From Salinisphaera hydrothermalis C41B8 (GTDB taxonomy: Bacteria > Pseudomonadota > Gammaproteobacteria > Nevskiales > Salinisphaeraceae), in the NCBI RefSeq assembly GCF_000732535.1, contig NZ_APNK01000034.1, positions 1-38,599 of the forward strand: DNA of 38,599 nucleotides. Direction: 5' to 3'. The notes under the pieces were generated by a model. It made no database searches. It worked only from the letters and a program-made list of their open reading frames with translations, and had not been told where the DNA came from. Position numbers and translations under genes: made by a program. Positions 24,849 to 34,235 of the stretch are shown here, one piece after another. The first letter of the stretch is position 1; each line of letters opens with the position of its first letter.

Positions 24849-25805
24849 GTGGCTGCGGCCCAAGATGTCGACACCGCGAAACGCGAGACGCTGGATCGGT
24901 CGATCACCGATTATCTCGACCATCTGACCCACATCCGGCGGGCGTCGTCGCATACCGTCGCCGGCTATGCGCGCGATCTGGCGGCGGCGGCGGATGTGCT
25001 CGCTGGGCGCGGCATCGGCGACTGGAACCGTGTCACGCCGGCCGATATGCGCGAGCTGCTGGCGGCCCGTCACCGCGGCGGCGCCAAGCCGACCAGCCTG
25101 GCGCGGCTGGCCTCGGCCGTACGCAGCTTTTATGTCTGGCGCATGCGGCAAGGCCTGTCCGAGAGCAACCCGGCGGCCGACGTGCGGGCGCCCAAGAAGC
25201 CGGCGCGCCTGCCGGAAACCATCGACGTGGACGATCTGGCCGCCATGCTGGATGTCGTGCCCGCCGATACGCTCGAGATGCGCGATCATGCGCTGCTGGA
25301 AATGTTCTATACCGCCGGTATTCGTCTGGCCGAGGCGGTGGGGCTGGACGTGACCGATCTCGATCTCGCGGCCGGCGAGGCGCGGGTGCTCGGCAAGGGC
25401 AATCGCCAGCGGACCGTGCCGGTGGGCTCGCGTGCGACGGCGGCGCTCGAGCGTTGGCTCGCCGAGCGCTCGAATCTGGCCGCGCCGGGGGAAACGGCGT
25501 TGTTCGTCTCGCAGCGCGGTACGCGGCTGTCGCGCTCCAGCGTGGCCGCGCGCATGGAACGTTGGGCGATCAGCCACGGCCTGCCGGTGCATCTGCATCC
25601 GCACAAACTGCGGCATTCCTTCGCCACCCACATGCTCGAATCCTCGGCCGACCTGCGCGCGGTGCAGGAGCTATTGGGCCACGCCAATATCTCCACCACG
25701 CAGATCTATACCCATCTGGATTTCTCGCATCTGGCCCGGGTCTACGACGCGGCCCATCCACGGGCCCGCAGCGAAGCCGAGAGCGAGTCCGAGGACCCGC
25801 GTTAG
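24849..25805 (+). CDS. xerC: Tyrosine recombinase XerC
   Basis: Resolves chromosome dimers at dif together with XerD. The 318-residue protein has the N-terminal SAM-like domain ([20 protein letters not shown]) and the catalytic domain with Arg in [12 protein letters not shown], Lys in [25 protein letters not shown], the His of [16 protein letters not shown] and its Tyr. The GTG at 24849, shortly after the DUF484 stop, fits the family start; upstream frame lies inside DUF484. Context with dapF and DUF484 separates it from phage integrases. It is unrelated in origin to the integron cassettes at the right end. Confidence 0.93.
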   Translation: MAAAQDVDTAKRETLDRSITDYLDHLTHIRRASSHTVAGYARDLAAAADVLAGRGIGDWNRVTPADMRELLAARHRGGAKPTSLARLASAVRSFYVWRMRQGLSESNPAADVRAPKKPARLPETIDVDDLAAMLDVVPADTLEMRDHALLEMFYTAGIRLAEAVGLDVTDLDLAAGEARVLGKGNRQRTVPVGSRATAALERWLAERSNLAAPGETALFVSQRGTRLSRSSVAARMERWAISHGLPVHLHPHKLRHSFATHMLESSADLRAVQELLGHANISTTQIYTHLDFSHLARVYDAAHPRARSEAESESEDPR

Positions 25806-25858
25806 GAGACCCCTTGTTTTAAAGCGGCGCCCACCGCGACTTTCGGCTGGGTGACCAT

Positions 25859-25989
25859 GTCGGATTACGCTTCGCTAATCCGACCTACACGACCGGATGC
25901 ATTGTTCGATGGGGAAGTCGCTGGACGGGAAGGACGGCAGAGCACAAGCATCGATGTAGGTCGGCTTAGGCCGCAGGCCGTAAGCCGAC
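25859..25989. repeat. REP-like short palindromes
   Basis: Two hairpins: GTCGGATTA-CGCTTCGC-TAATCCGAC (25859-25884) and GTCGGCTTA...TAAGCCGAC (25960-25989). This is a widespread intergenic element type in GC-rich proteobacteria. It lies in the 287-base gap between the convergent xerC and AraC genes; the remainder (to 26092) holds a degenerate third piece around 26020-26060 and no gene. Confidence 0.75.
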
Positions 25990-26092
25990 AGGGCCGACCG
26001 CACCGCCTCTCGCGGATTAGCGTCGATGTCGAATTGCGCTTCGCTTACCGAACCTGCACGAATCGTCCGTCTTCAAGCCCTGAAACGGGCTC

Positions 26093-27031
26093 TTAGCCGA
26101 CACGGCGTGCCGGCTCGTCCACCGCGGCCGCGGCGTCGTGTTCCGCCGCGGAAGACTGTCGGTACTCCCGCGGCGTCATGCCCGTGAGCCGCCGGAAATG
26201 GCGATTGAAGTTCGAGAGATTGCTGTAGCCGGCCATGAAGCACACGTCGGCGACCGCATAGCGCGGATCGAGCAGCAGCCGGCAGGCATGATCGATGCGC
26301 AACCGGCGTACGAAGGCGATGAAGGTATCGCCCGTGGCCTGCTTGAAGAAGCGCGAGAAAGTCGACGGTGTCATGCCTTGCCAGCGCGCCACGGCGGTCA
26401 TGCTGATATGCCGGTTGAAATGGCGGTGAACGTGCTGAAGGATCGCGTCCACCTGCTCCGAGCGGACCCCGGCATGGCGCAGATGATAGTTCGGGCTGGT
26501 GAGCAGACGATAGTCATTGCGCGACAGCCGGCCCAGCAGCTCGATGAGCGTGGAGACGCGTGCGACTTCGTCCTGTCGGCCCATGGCTTCCAGCCGGCTC
26601 GCGGCGTCCTGGGCCTCGACGCCGGTGAACAGCACGCCGCGGCTCGAATCCTGAATCAGCGGCTCCACGCGACGCAGTTCCGGGCACAGCCGCATGAGCG
26701 ATTCCAGCCATTCGCCCCGGAACTGCAAGACCACGTCGCGGCGCTCGATCACGTCGTTTTCGTGCAGCAGATCGCTGAACCAGGAATGCGGCAGGTTGGG
26801 CCCCACCAGCACCAGATTGCCCGGCCCGAAACGCCCGGCATAGTCGCCGACCATGTAATGGCCGTAGGAGTGCCGGATCAGGTGCAGCTCGTATTCCGGA
26901 TGGAAATTCCACTTGGCCAGTGGCGAGGGAAAGCCATGGGTGTGCCAGTAGAAGCTGTGGCGCGGGTCGTGGGCGATGTTCTCGTAGACCGGGTCGCCCA
27001 GTTCGCCGGGGTACGGATAGGGGCCGCTCAT
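26093..27031 (-). CDS. AraC family transcriptional regulator
   Basis: A 312-residue activator-type regulator. The N-terminal cupin sensor (about residues 30-140) includes WNFHPEYELHLIRHSYGHYM and GPGNLVLVGPNLPHSW. The C-terminal double helix-turn-helix has ISMTAVARWQGMTPSTFSRF and AVADVCFMAGYSNLSNFNRH followed by FRRLTGMTPREYR, all canonical. I chose ATG 27031; a GTG three codons earlier is possible. It is divergent from a polyol/sugar uptake and oxidation cluster with a 292-base gap that shows no repeat or hairpin of note, so it probably regulates that cluster in response to its substrate. Confidence 0.88.
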   Translation of the reverse strand: MSGPYPYPGELGDPVYENIAHDPRHSFYWHTHGFPSPLAKWNFHPEYELHLIRHSYGHYMVGDYAGRFGPGNLVLVGPNLPHSWFSDLLHENDVIERRDVVLQFRGEWLESLMRLCPELRRVEPLIQDSSRGVLFTGVEAQDAASRLEAMGRQDEVARVSTLIELLGRLSRNDYRLLTSPNYHLRHAGVRSEQVDAILQHVHRHFNRHISMTAVARWQGMTPSTFSRFFKQATGDTFIAFVRRLRIDHACRLLLDPRYAVADVCFMAGYSNLSNFNRHFRRLTGMTPREYRQSSAAEHDAAAAVDEPARRVG

Positions 27032-27323
27032 CGTGCGCACCGCAGCCGCTGTGATCGGGCGGCTGCCGAAGCATCGGGGGCGGAGGGGGCGGCCAGACCC
27101 TTGATTTTACGTCCTGCTTTAGTCGTATCTATCCGTGTATCAAGCATTTATCCGAGCTCGGGCGGTTCCGCTAACTATGCATTCTTGCAGGATTATTGCC
27201 GAGCAGGGGCTCAGGGCGTGAAAAAAAGTACAGACCAGGCGCAAAATTCGCGCTAGTCCTCTCGCAAAGCAGCGCAGTAGCGTCGACGGTAAAGCCGGAC
27301 CGGCCATGAACTGAGGAGGCGCA

Positions 27324-28370
27324 ATGCAAGCCGAAGCGCTGGTGCTGGAACGACAGCACGAACTGTCCCTGCGAGAGATCGATCTGCCCGCCGAACTCGG
27401 CGCGCACGACGTGCGCGTGCACGTGCACACCGTCGGTATCTGCGGCAGCGATGTCCACTACTACACCCATGGCCGGATCGGCCCGTTCGTGGTCAACGAG
27501 CCGATGGTGCTCGGCCACGAGGCGTCCGGCACCATCACCGAGGTGGGTTCGGCGGTGACCGATCTGGCGGTCGGCGACCGGGTCTGCATGGAGCCCGGCA
27601 TTCCCGACATGACCTCGCGCGCGGCCAAGCTCGGCGTCTACAACGTCGACCCGGCGGTGCGCTTCTGGGCCACGCCGCCGATCCACGGCTGCCTGACGCC
27701 GGACGTGGTGCACCCCGCGGCTTTCACCTATAAGCTGCCAGACAATGTGTCGTTCGCCGAAGGGGCAATGGTCGAGCCGCTCGCGATCGGCATGCAGGCC
27801 ACGGTCAAGGCCCGGATGACGCCGGGCGATGTCTGTGTCGTCACCGGCGCCGGGCCGATCGGGCTGATGGTCGCGCTGTCGGCGCTGGCCGGCGGGGCGA
27901 GTGAGGTGATCGTCTCCGACCTGGTCGACGAGAAACTGCAGATTGCGGCCGGCTACGACGGCATCACCACCGTCAACGTCGCGCGCGAATCGCTCACCGA
28001 CAAGGTCGCGGCCCGTTGCGGCGCCGAGTGGGGCGCGGATGTGGTGTTCGAGGCCAGCGGCAGCCCGAAGGTCTACGCCGATGCACTGGCCTGCGTGCGT
28101 CCGGCGGGCACGCTGGTGCTGGTGGGCATGCCGGTCGAGCCGGTGACCTTCGACATCGTCGCCGCCCAGGCCAAGGAGATCTCGATCGAGACGGTGTTTC
28201 GCTACGCCAACGTCTACGACCGCACGATCGCGTTGCTCGCCTCGGGCAAGATCGACCTCAAGCCATTGATTTCCGAGACGTTCGACTTTGCCGACAGTGT
28301 CGCCGCCTTCGAGCGCGCCGCAAGAGGCGAGCCGACCGACGTCAAGCTTCAGATCCTGCTGGATAAATAG
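27324..28370 (+). CDS. Zinc-type polyol dehydrogenase (xylitol/sorbitol dehydrogenase-like)
   Basis: A 348-residue NAD-dependent dehydrogenase of the medium-chain family, oxidising a polyol to a ketose. The catalytic zinc site has [14 protein letters not shown] and LGHEASGTI; the nucleotide fold has [19 protein letters not shown]. The lobe that carries the four structural-zinc cysteines in related enzymes here reads [20 protein letters not shown], without cysteines, as in rhizobial xylitol dehydrogenases. A ribosome site GAGG lies nearby. It is the first gene after the AraC regulator and precedes an ABC transporter, fitting uptake and oxidation of a sugar alcohol. Confidence 0.88.
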   Translation: MQAEALVLERQHELSLREIDLPAELGAHDVRVHVHTVGICGSDVHYYTHGRIGPFVVNEPMVLGHEASGTITEVGSAVTDLAVGDRVCMEPGIPDMTSRAAKLGVYNVDPAVRFWATPPIHGCLTPDVVHPAAFTYKLPDNVSFAEGAMVEPLAIGMQATVKARMTPGDVCVVTGAGPIGLMVALSALAGGASEVIVSDLVDEKLQIAAGYDGITTVNVARESLTDKVAARCGAEWGADVVFEASGSPKVYADALACVRPAGTLVLVGMPVEPVTFDIVAAQAKEISIETVFRYANVYDRTIALLASGKIDLKPLISETFDFADSVAAFERAARGEPTDVKLQILLDK

Positions 28371-28392
28371 AACACACAAGGAGGGCCGGACC

Positions 28393-29829
28393 ATGACCAC
28401 TCATCATTCACGCCGCGATATTCTCAAGGGTCTGGGTGGCGCTGCTGCCCTGACCACGCTGGGCGCAGGTTCCTTGCGAACCGCGCTGGCCAAGACCATG
28501 GCCGACGACAAGACCTGGAAGCAGGCCAGCGGCACGACCATTCAGTTCATCTCCGAGAACACGCCGCCGACCACCGCGATCGCGGCCAATCTCGAGCCGT
28601 TCAAGCAGCTCACCGGCATCGACGTGAAGATCACCCAGCTCGAGCTCGGTGATCTGGTGAAGAAGGTCGCGCTCGACTTCGGCTCCGGCCGCAGCGCCTA
28701 CGACGTGATCTATGCCGACCCGTATCAGGTGGTCGCGCCCTATCACCAGGGGCTGATGGATCTGAACACGCTCAACGGCAAGAACGGGCTCCCCGCCGTG
28801 CCCAAGGGCATCGGCGACTTCATCCCGACCCAGCTCGGCGCGGCCGGTTATTTCGGCAACCGCGATGCGTTGTATGCGTTGCCGTATGACTGCCCGACCA
28901 TGATCTGGATCTATCGCAAGGACTTGTTCGAGAAGTACCACGATCAGATGAAAAAGGATCTCGGCTTCGACCCGACGCCGTCGGACAAGATCACCTGGGA
29001 GCAGTACTACCAGATCGCGAAGTGGTTCAACGGCGACCACGTCAAGGAAGTGAAGTACGGCACCGGTCATCAGGCCAAGCAGTACGACTCGCTGCAGTGT
29101 GATTTCTCCAACGTGCTGATGGCCTACGGCGGCGAGTATTTCAAGAACGGCGACCAGGTCGGCCTGCTCGGCAGCGCCAAGCCGGGCCCGTCCACGCTCG
29201 ACCAGCCGGCCGCGATCGAGGCGGCCAAGTTCTACCAGAAGCTGCTCAAGATCGCCGATCCGGGCAGCACCAGCTGGGACTGGACCGGCGTGGCCAACGC
29301 CTTCGAGAACGGACGCTTCGCGATGATGCCCGAATGGCACGAGTTCGCCGGCTCGCTGGAATCCGGCAAGCTCAAGGGCAAGGTCGGCTATGCGCCGCTG
29401 CCCACGGGCCCGAAGCGCAGCGCCAATCTCTACGGCGGCACCGGCATCGGCATCAACGGCAACGCCACCGGCAAGCAGAAGACTGCGGCCTGGCTGTTCG
29501 TGGTCTGGGCGACCTCGCCGCAGACCCAGCTCGCCGGCCTCAAGAGCAAGGAAGGCGGCGGCACGCCGACCCGCACGTCGGTCTACAACATGCCCGAGGT
29601 GAAAAAAGCCAGCCATCCGCCGACCGACATGCCCAACATGCTCACGGCCGATACCATGCAGATCGCCTGGGATAAGGATCACATCGGCCTGCGTCCGAAG
29701 ATTCCGGCGTGGAACCAGGCGGATACGGCGGTGTTCACCGAGCTGTCGAAGATGCTGGCCGGCCAGCAGTCGCCCGAGCAGACGATGAAGACGGCCAAGC
29801 AGAAGATCGACTCGGCCACGGGCGCGTAA
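28393..29829 (+). CDS. ABC sugar/polyol substrate-binding protein with Tat signal
   Basis: A 478-residue periplasmic binding protein. The N-terminus has a twin-arginine motif, HHSRRDILKGLGGAAALTTL, so it is probably exported folded. The mature part begins TWKQASGTTIQFISENTPPT, with features of the sugar-type family: LVKKVALDFGSGRSAYDVIY, ALPYDCPTMIWIYRKDLFEK and the late NLYGGTGIGINGNATGKQK. ATG 28393 follows an AAGGAGGG ribosome site. Partner permeases start six bases downstream. Substrate is probably a polyol or sugar, judging from neighbouring dehydrogenases. Confidence 0.87.
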   Translation: MTTHHSRRDILKGLGGAAALTTLGAGSLRTALAKTMADDKTWKQASGTTIQFISENTPPTTAIAANLEPFKQLTGIDVKITQLELGDLVKKVALDFGSGRSAYDVIYADPYQVVAPYHQGLMDLNTLNGKNGLPAVPKGIGDFIPTQLGAAGYFGNRDALYALPYDCPTMIWIYRKDLFEKYHDQMKKDLGFDPTPSDKITWEQYYQIAKWFNGDHVKEVKYGTGHQAKQYDSLQCDFSNVLMAYGGEYFKNGDQVGLLGSAKPGPSTLDQPAAIEAAKFYQKLLKIADPGSTSWDWTGVANAFENGRFAMMPEWHEFAGSLESGKLKGKVGYAPLPTGPKRSANLYGGTGIGINGNATGKQKTAAWLFVVWATSPQTQLAGLKSKEGGGTPTRTSVYNMPEVKKASHPPTDMPNMLTADTMQIAWDKDHIGLRPKIPAWNQADTAVFTELSKMLAGQQSPEQTMKTAKQKIDSATGA

Positions 29830-29834
29830 TAACC

Positions 29835-30722
29835 ATGGCAGGTAACGCGCGCCGCGGCGGGCAGGGGTTCGAGCTGGCGATGATGTCGCCAGCTCTGATC
29901 CTGCTCGCGGCGATCTCGTTCATCCCGTTGTTCACCATGATCTGGATGAGCCTGAGCAAGGTCGGGCTCATCGGTGGACTGTCGTTCGACTTCATCGGCC
30001 TGGATAACTGGCGGCACCTGTTCACCGATCCGGATATCGGCTCGAGCTGGATTCTGAGCCTCATCTATTTCGCGGCCACGGTGGGCGCGGAGATGGTTCT
30101 CGGCACTTTGATGGCGCTGCTTATCCACAGCCTGATCAAGGGCCGCAACTTCGTGCTCTCGCTGGTGCTGATCCCGATGTTCATCGCGCCGATCATCGTC
30201 GGGCTGCTGGGGCGCTTCCTGCTCGATCCGAGCTTCGGACTGTATTCGTGGTTCCTGTCCGCGACCGGGTTATACGACGGCAACATTCTGGGCTCGGTGG
30301 GCCCGGCGTTGGCGGCGGTGATCGCGCTGGATATCTGGGAATGGTCACCGCTGGTCGCGCTTATCGTGCTGGCCGGGCTGACGGCCGTGCCGACCGATAT
30401 CCTCGAAGCCGCCGAGGTCGACGGCGCGAGCTATCGGCACAAGCTGGTGTCGATCATCCTGCCGTCGATTCTCCCGATCCTGCTGGTGGCGCTCTTGATC
30501 CGGGCGATGGATGCGATCCGTTTCTTCGCGATCATCTTCATCACCACCAACGGCGGCCCGGCGGATTCGACCAAGATCATTCCGATCCGGCTGTACGACA
30601 TCGCCTTCCGCTTCTTCGACCTGGGCTATGCCTCGGCCGTGGGCCTGACCATGCTCGTGTTTTCGATCGTGATCGCCACCGTGTTCGTGCGCGTGCTGCA
30701 ACGCAAGGAGGCTGTCGTATGA
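29835..30722 (+). CDS. ABC sugar transporter permease (MalF/UgpA type)
   Basis: A 295-residue inner-membrane permease with six hydrophobic helices. The EAA loop reads ILEAAEVDGASYRHKLVSII, the contact site for the ATPase. It starts six bases after the binding-protein stop; the frame open from 29709 lies in the binding-protein gene. The next permease overlaps its stop (ATGA). The pair forms the transmembrane channel of the polyol/sugar importer. Confidence 0.9.
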   Translation: MAGNARRGGQGFELAMMSPALILLAAISFIPLFTMIWMSLSKVGLIGGLSFDFIGLDNWRHLFTDPDIGSSWILSLIYFAATVGAEMVLGTLMALLIHSLIKGRNFVLSLVLIPMFIAPIIVGLLGRFLLDPSFGLYSWFLSATGLYDGNILGSVGPALAAVIALDIWEWSPLVALIVLAGLTAVPTDILEAAEVDGASYRHKLVSIILPSILPILLVALLIRAMDAIRFFAIIFITTNGGPADSTKIIPIRLYDIAFRFFDLGYASAVGLTMLVFSIVIATVFVRVLQRKEAVV

Positions 30723-31549
30723 ATACACGCGGCCATCCCGTCAGCACGACCGCCCGTTGGGTCCTGATTGCGCTGATGCTGGCCTGGACGCTGGTGCCGA
30801 TCGTCTGGATGGTGCTGTCGTCGTTCAAGCCGACCAACGCGATCACCGCCTATCCGCCCAAGTTGTTCTTTTCGCCGACGTTCGAGCATTACCACGCGTT
30901 GTTCTCGGGCGGGAACAACCTGTGGAACAACGTCGTCAACAGCCTGATCGCGACCGGCGTGTCCACGCTGATTGCCGTGGTGCTGGGTTCGGCCGCGGGC
31001 TATGGCCTGTCGCGTATTCAGATTCGCGGCAAGGATCATCTGGCGTTCTGGATCATCAGTACGCGCATGGCGCCGATCGCGGCCGTGATCGTGCCGTTGT
31101 ATCTGATGTTTCGATACTTGCACATGCTGGATAGCTACAGCGGCCTGATCGTGGCGTATCTCAGCTTTAACCTGCCGTTTGCCATCTGGCTGATGACGGC
31201 GTTTTTCGACGATCTGCCACGCGACCTGGAAGAAGCGGCCCACATCGACGGCGCCACCAAGTGGCAAGTGTTCTGGCATGTCGCGCTGCCGCTGATGAAA
31301 CCGGGCATCGCGACGACCACGATCCTGTGCTTCATCTTCGCCTGGAACGACTATGCGTTCGCCGCGACCTTCGCCGGCCCGAGCACGCAGACCATCCCGA
31401 TCGCCGCCGCCCAGCTGCTCACGCAGACCGGCATCGACTGGGGCAAGCTGCTGGCCATCGGCACCGTCGTCGTTTGCCCGATGGCGGTATTCGGCCTGCT
31501 GGTCAAACGCTGGCTCGTCACCGGGCTGACGCTGGGGGCGGTCAAATAG
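30719..31549 (+). CDS. ABC sugar transporter permease (MalG/UgpE type)
   Basis: A 276-residue inner-membrane permease with six helices, beginning MNTRGHPVSTTARWVLIALM. The EAA loop is DLEEAAHIDGATKWQVFWHV, and RMAPIAAVIVPLYLMFRYLH is typical of MalG/UgpE partners. The ATG overlaps the previous stop by four bases. Downstream, a 343-base gap with a large palindrome separates it from the SDR gene, which may break or shape co-transcription. Confidence 0.9.
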   Translation: MNTRGHPVSTTARWVLIALMLAWTLVPIVWMVLSSFKPTNAITAYPPKLFFSPTFEHYHALFSGGNNLWNNVVNSLIATGVSTLIAVVLGSAAGYGLSRIQIRGKDHLAFWIISTRMAPIAAVIVPLYLMFRYLHMLDSYSGLIVAYLSFNLPFAIWLMTAFFDDLPRDLEEAAHIDGATKWQVFWHVALPLMKPGIATTTILCFIFAWNDYAFAATFAGPSTQTIPIAAAQLLTQTGIDWGKLLAIGTVVVCPMAVFGLLVKRWLVTGLTLGAVK

Positions 31550-31573
31550 GTTTTGCAGGGTGTTCGTTTCGAG

Positions 31574-31852
31574 TCCGCAAATGAACGCGAATGGGCGCGA
31601 ATGAAGACAACGAATACAGACAGAAGGCATCTATCCGCAGATTGCACAGATTCAAGACAGATCGTTTGTTATCTCGATTCCGGTTGTGTCGCTGGGAACC
31701 ACCCCGGCGGCGATAGCGGCAACGACTCTCATGCAGCAGACGTCTCCGCGCCAATCTGTTTATATCTGTGAAATCTGCGGATAAACGTCTGGATTAGATC
31801 CGCGGACAACGGTCTTCGCTTTCATTCGCGCTAATTCGCGTTCATTTGCGGA
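31574..31852. repeat. Large nested palindrome, copy A
   Basis: The outer arms TCCGCAAATGAACGCGAAT and ATTCGCGTTCATTTGCGGA (31574-31592, 31834-31852) are perfect and extend to 32 bp with two mismatches. Inner arms TATCCGCAGATT...ACAGAT and their complement form a second level. It fills the gap between the second permease and the SDR gene; a related copy is at 32701-32914. No gene or transposase lies within. Confidence 0.85.
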
Positions 31853-31892
31853 CTAAAATCAAAAGCGGCAAAGCCCGCAAGAGGAGGAATCC

Positions 31893-32660
31893 ATGACAGT
31901 GATGTCCAAATTCGACCTGACCGGCAAGGTGGCGGTGGTCACCGGCGGTAATGGCGGGATTGGCGAGGCCCTGGCCCATGCGCTGGCCGAGGCGGGCGCG
32001 GCGGTCGCTATCGTCGCGCGACGCGTGGACAAGGCAGAAACCGTGGCTGCGGCCATTCGCGAGGCCGGCGGCCAGGCCATGGCGGTGGGCGCTGACGTGA
32101 CCGACGTCGATGCCATCGAGCCGATGCTGGATTCGATCGAATCCGAGCTCGGCCCGATCGATATCTTCGTCAACAACGCCGGCATCTGCGAGCACAAGCC
32201 GGCGCTGGACGTCACGCCCGAGGGCTGGCGCCAGATTTTCGACGTCAACGTGCATGGCCTGTGGAATTGCTGCCAGGCCGTCGGGCGCCGCATGGCCCAA
32301 CGCGGCTCGGGCAACATCATCAACGTGGGCTCGATCTCGGCCGAGATCGTCAACCGCCCGCAGATGCAGCCGGCTTACAACGCGTCCAAGGCTGCCGTGC
32401 ACCAGCTCACCAAATCGCTCGCGGCCGAATGGGCGCCGAGCGGCATTCGCGTGAATGCCATCGCGCCGGGCTATGTCGGCACCGAAATGGCCGAGGTCGA
32501 CAATCCCAAGTTCAAGCCCTACTGGATCGACGATGCGCCCATGCAGCGCGCCGCCACGCCGGAAGAACTGGGCCCGTCCATCGTGTATCTCGCCAGCGAG
32601 GCGTCCAGCTTCATGACCGGCTCGATCCTCAAGATCGATGGCGGCTATACGCTCTGGTAG
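31893..32660 (+). CDS. Short-chain dehydrogenase/reductase (SDR), possible polyol dehydrogenase
   Basis: A 255-residue classical SDR. The NAD(P) motif TGGNGGIG is at about residues 18-25, NNAG near 94, and the catalytic Ser in NVGSISAEIV and Tyr-x-x-x-Lys in YNASKAAV. The closing IDGGYTLW is typical. ATG 31893 follows a GAGGAGGAA ribosome site. It lies inside a polyol/sugar ABC cluster but is flanked on both sides by large palindromes, so it may have joined the cluster by insertion. Alternatives include a 3-oxoacyl reductase-like enzyme; context favours sugar-alcohol oxidation. Confidence 0.88.
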   Translation: MTVMSKFDLTGKVAVVTGGNGGIGEALAHALAEAGAAVAIVARRVDKAETVAAAIREAGGQAMAVGADVTDVDAIEPMLDSIESELGPIDIFVNNAGICEHKPALDVTPEGWRQIFDVNVHGLWNCCQAVGRRMAQRGSGNIINVGSISAEIVNRPQMQPAYNASKAAVHQLTKSLAAEWAPSGIRVNAIAPGYVGTEMAEVDNPKFKPYWIDDAPMQRAATPEELGPSIVYLASEASSFMTGSILKIDGGYTLW

Positions 32661-32700
32661 GCCGCCCAACCTCGGGCGGGCGAGTCAGGAAGAAGGCTTG

Positions 32701-32914
32701 TCCGCAGATCGACGCAGATGCACGCAGATCGAATACAGACATAAAGCACTCATCCGCAGATTACACAGATTTCGCAGATTTGAAGACAAGAGGTTAGGGC
32801 GGTATCGATTCTGAGTTTCCCGCTCGGACCGACGCCGGCCGCGGTGGCAGCGATGCCTCCGCCCCGGCCGGTTAGCGCCAGACCCATCTGCGTAAATCTG
32901 CGTCGATCTGCGGA
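32701..32914. repeat. Large nested palindrome, copy B
   Basis: Outer arms TCCGCAGATCGACGCAGAT (32701-32719) and its perfect complement (32896-32914). Inside are several GCAGAT units and ATCCGCAGATTACACAGATT, sharing the core of copy A. The remainder of the 323-base gap (32661-32983) shows no gene. Together the two copies bracket the SDR gene. Confidence 0.82.
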
Positions 32915-32983
32915 TAAAAATGCCTGTATTCATTCGCGCGAGCGAAACTGATCGGCGGACAAAGAGTTAAAGAGGAAAGACCC

Positions 32984-34096
32984 ATGGCAGTCGTAGAACT
33001 CAGCAAAGTCGGCAAGCAATACCCGGGCTCGGACGACCTGGCGGTCAAGGACTTCAACCTCGTGACCGAAGACGGCGAATTCGTCGTCCTGGTCGGCCCG
33101 TCGGGCTGTGGCAAGACCACCACCATGCGCATGATCGCCGGCCTGGAAGAACACACCCAGGGCGCGATCAAGATCGGCGGGCGCGACGTCACCGGGGTGG
33201 CCCCCAAGGATCGCGACATCGCCATGGTTTTCCAGAGCTATGCCCTGTACCCGCACATGACCGTGCGCGACAACATGGCCTTCTCGCTCAAGCTCAAGAA
33301 ATACGACAAGGCCGACATCAAGAAGCGCGTCGATGAAGCGGCCGAAGTGCTCGGCATCACCGCCTTGCTGGATCGCAAACCTCGGGCCCTGTCTGGCGGT
33401 CAGCGCCAGCGTGTGGCGCTCGGTCGGGCCATCGTGCGTCAGCCGCAGGTCTTTCTCATGGACGAACCGCTGTCCAACCTCGACGCCAAGCTGCGCGTCG
33501 ACATGCGGGCCGAGATCGTCAAACTGCATCGCAAGCTGGGCGTGACCACCTTCTACGTTACCCACGACCAGACCGAAGCCATGACCATGGGCCAGCGGAT
33601 CGCGGTGATGAAGGACGGCATCGTCCAGCAGATCGATAGCCCCAACAATCTCTACGAAAAGCCGGCGAATGAATTCGTGGCCGGCTTCATCGGCACGCCG
33701 TCGATGAATTTCGTCGACGCCAATATCAGCGACAACCGCCTCAGCGGTCAGGATTTTGGCCTGGCTCTGGACGAGCCGCGGCGCGAGGCCGTGGCCGGTC
33801 GCGGCCGCGTGCGGGTCGGCATCCGCCCGGAGCATCTGCATCTGGCGACCGGCGACGACCGCACCTGTCGGATGTACGGCAAGGTCGAAGTGGTCGAGCC
33901 GCTGGGTTCGCTCACCATGATCCAGGCCAAGGTGGGCGAGCGCACACTCACGGCCCAGATCGAGCCGCACCAGCAGGTGTCGATGGGCGACCACGTCACG
34001 CTGACGTGCGCGCCCGACAAGCTGTATCTGTTCGATCCGGAATCCGGCGACGCGCTGATTGGTATCGACAATAGCCAGCACGATCAGGCGGCCTAA
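32984..34096 (+). CDS. ABC sugar/polyol transporter ATP-binding protein (MalK/UgpC type)
   Basis: A 370-residue ATPase powering the importer whose binding protein and permeases lie at 28.4-31.5 kb. Walker A is GPSGCGKTT, Q-loop MVFQSYALYPHM, signature LSGGQRQRVALGRAIV, Walker B FLMDEPLSNLDAKLR and switch YVTHDQTEAM. The C-terminal TOBE-type domain includes VRVGIRPEHLHL. A GAGGAAAG ribosome site precedes ATG 32984. The gene is separated from its permeases by the SDR gene and two palindromes. Confidence 0.92.
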   Translation: MAVVELSKVGKQYPGSDDLAVKDFNLVTEDGEFVVLVGPSGCGKTTTMRMIAGLEEHTQGAIKIGGRDVTGVAPKDRDIAMVFQSYALYPHMTVRDNMAFSLKLKKYDKADIKKRVDEAAEVLGITALLDRKPRALSGGQRQRVALGRAIVRQPQVFLMDEPLSNLDAKLRVDMRAEIVKLHRKLGVTTFYVTHDQTEAMTMGQRIAVMKDGIVQQIDSPNNLYEKPANEFVAGFIGTPSMNFVDANISDNRLSGQDFGLALDEPRREAVAGRGRVRVGIRPEHLHLATGDDRTCRMYGKVEVVEPLGSLTMIQAKVGERTLTAQIEPHQQVSMGDHVTLTCAPDKLYLFDPESGDALIGIDNSQHDQAA

Positions 34097-34173
34097 CAGG
34101 CCCGATCCCCGCTTGTTAAACGCCCGGCACGGCGGTGGCTGAACCGTGGCCGAACCGTGGCGTTGCCGTCGTG

Positions 34174-34200
34174 CTTGAATCGGGTCACGCCTGGCCCCAC
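34174..34200 (+). promoter_or_regulatory. Sigma-32 heat-shock promoter of hslVU
   Basis: CTTGAA (34174-34179) and CCCCAC (34195-34200) are separated by 15 bases, agreeing with the sigma-32 pattern CTTGAAA-N11-16-CCCCAT. It lies 36 bases upstream of the hslV GTG, and hslVU is a classic heat-shock operon. Confidence 0.75.
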
Positions 34201-34235
34201 AACCGTGTTCACGTGACACAACGCGGGGTGACCCG

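Noticed and set aside
24849-25805. XerC considered as an integron or phage integrase linked to the cassettes
   Set aside because: It lies in the conserved dapF-DUF484-xerC order, lacks the extra IntI helix region as far as can be seen, and is 12 kb from the cassettes.
25859-25989. Repeats near xerC considered as a CRISPR array
   Set aside because: Only two imperfectly related hairpins occur, with no regular spacing or spacers; they fit REP-like elements.
27171-29682. Long minus-strand frames (409 and 424 residues) opposite the polyol dehydrogenase and binding-protein genes
   Set aside because: They are antisense shadows; the plus-strand products match known families from end to end.
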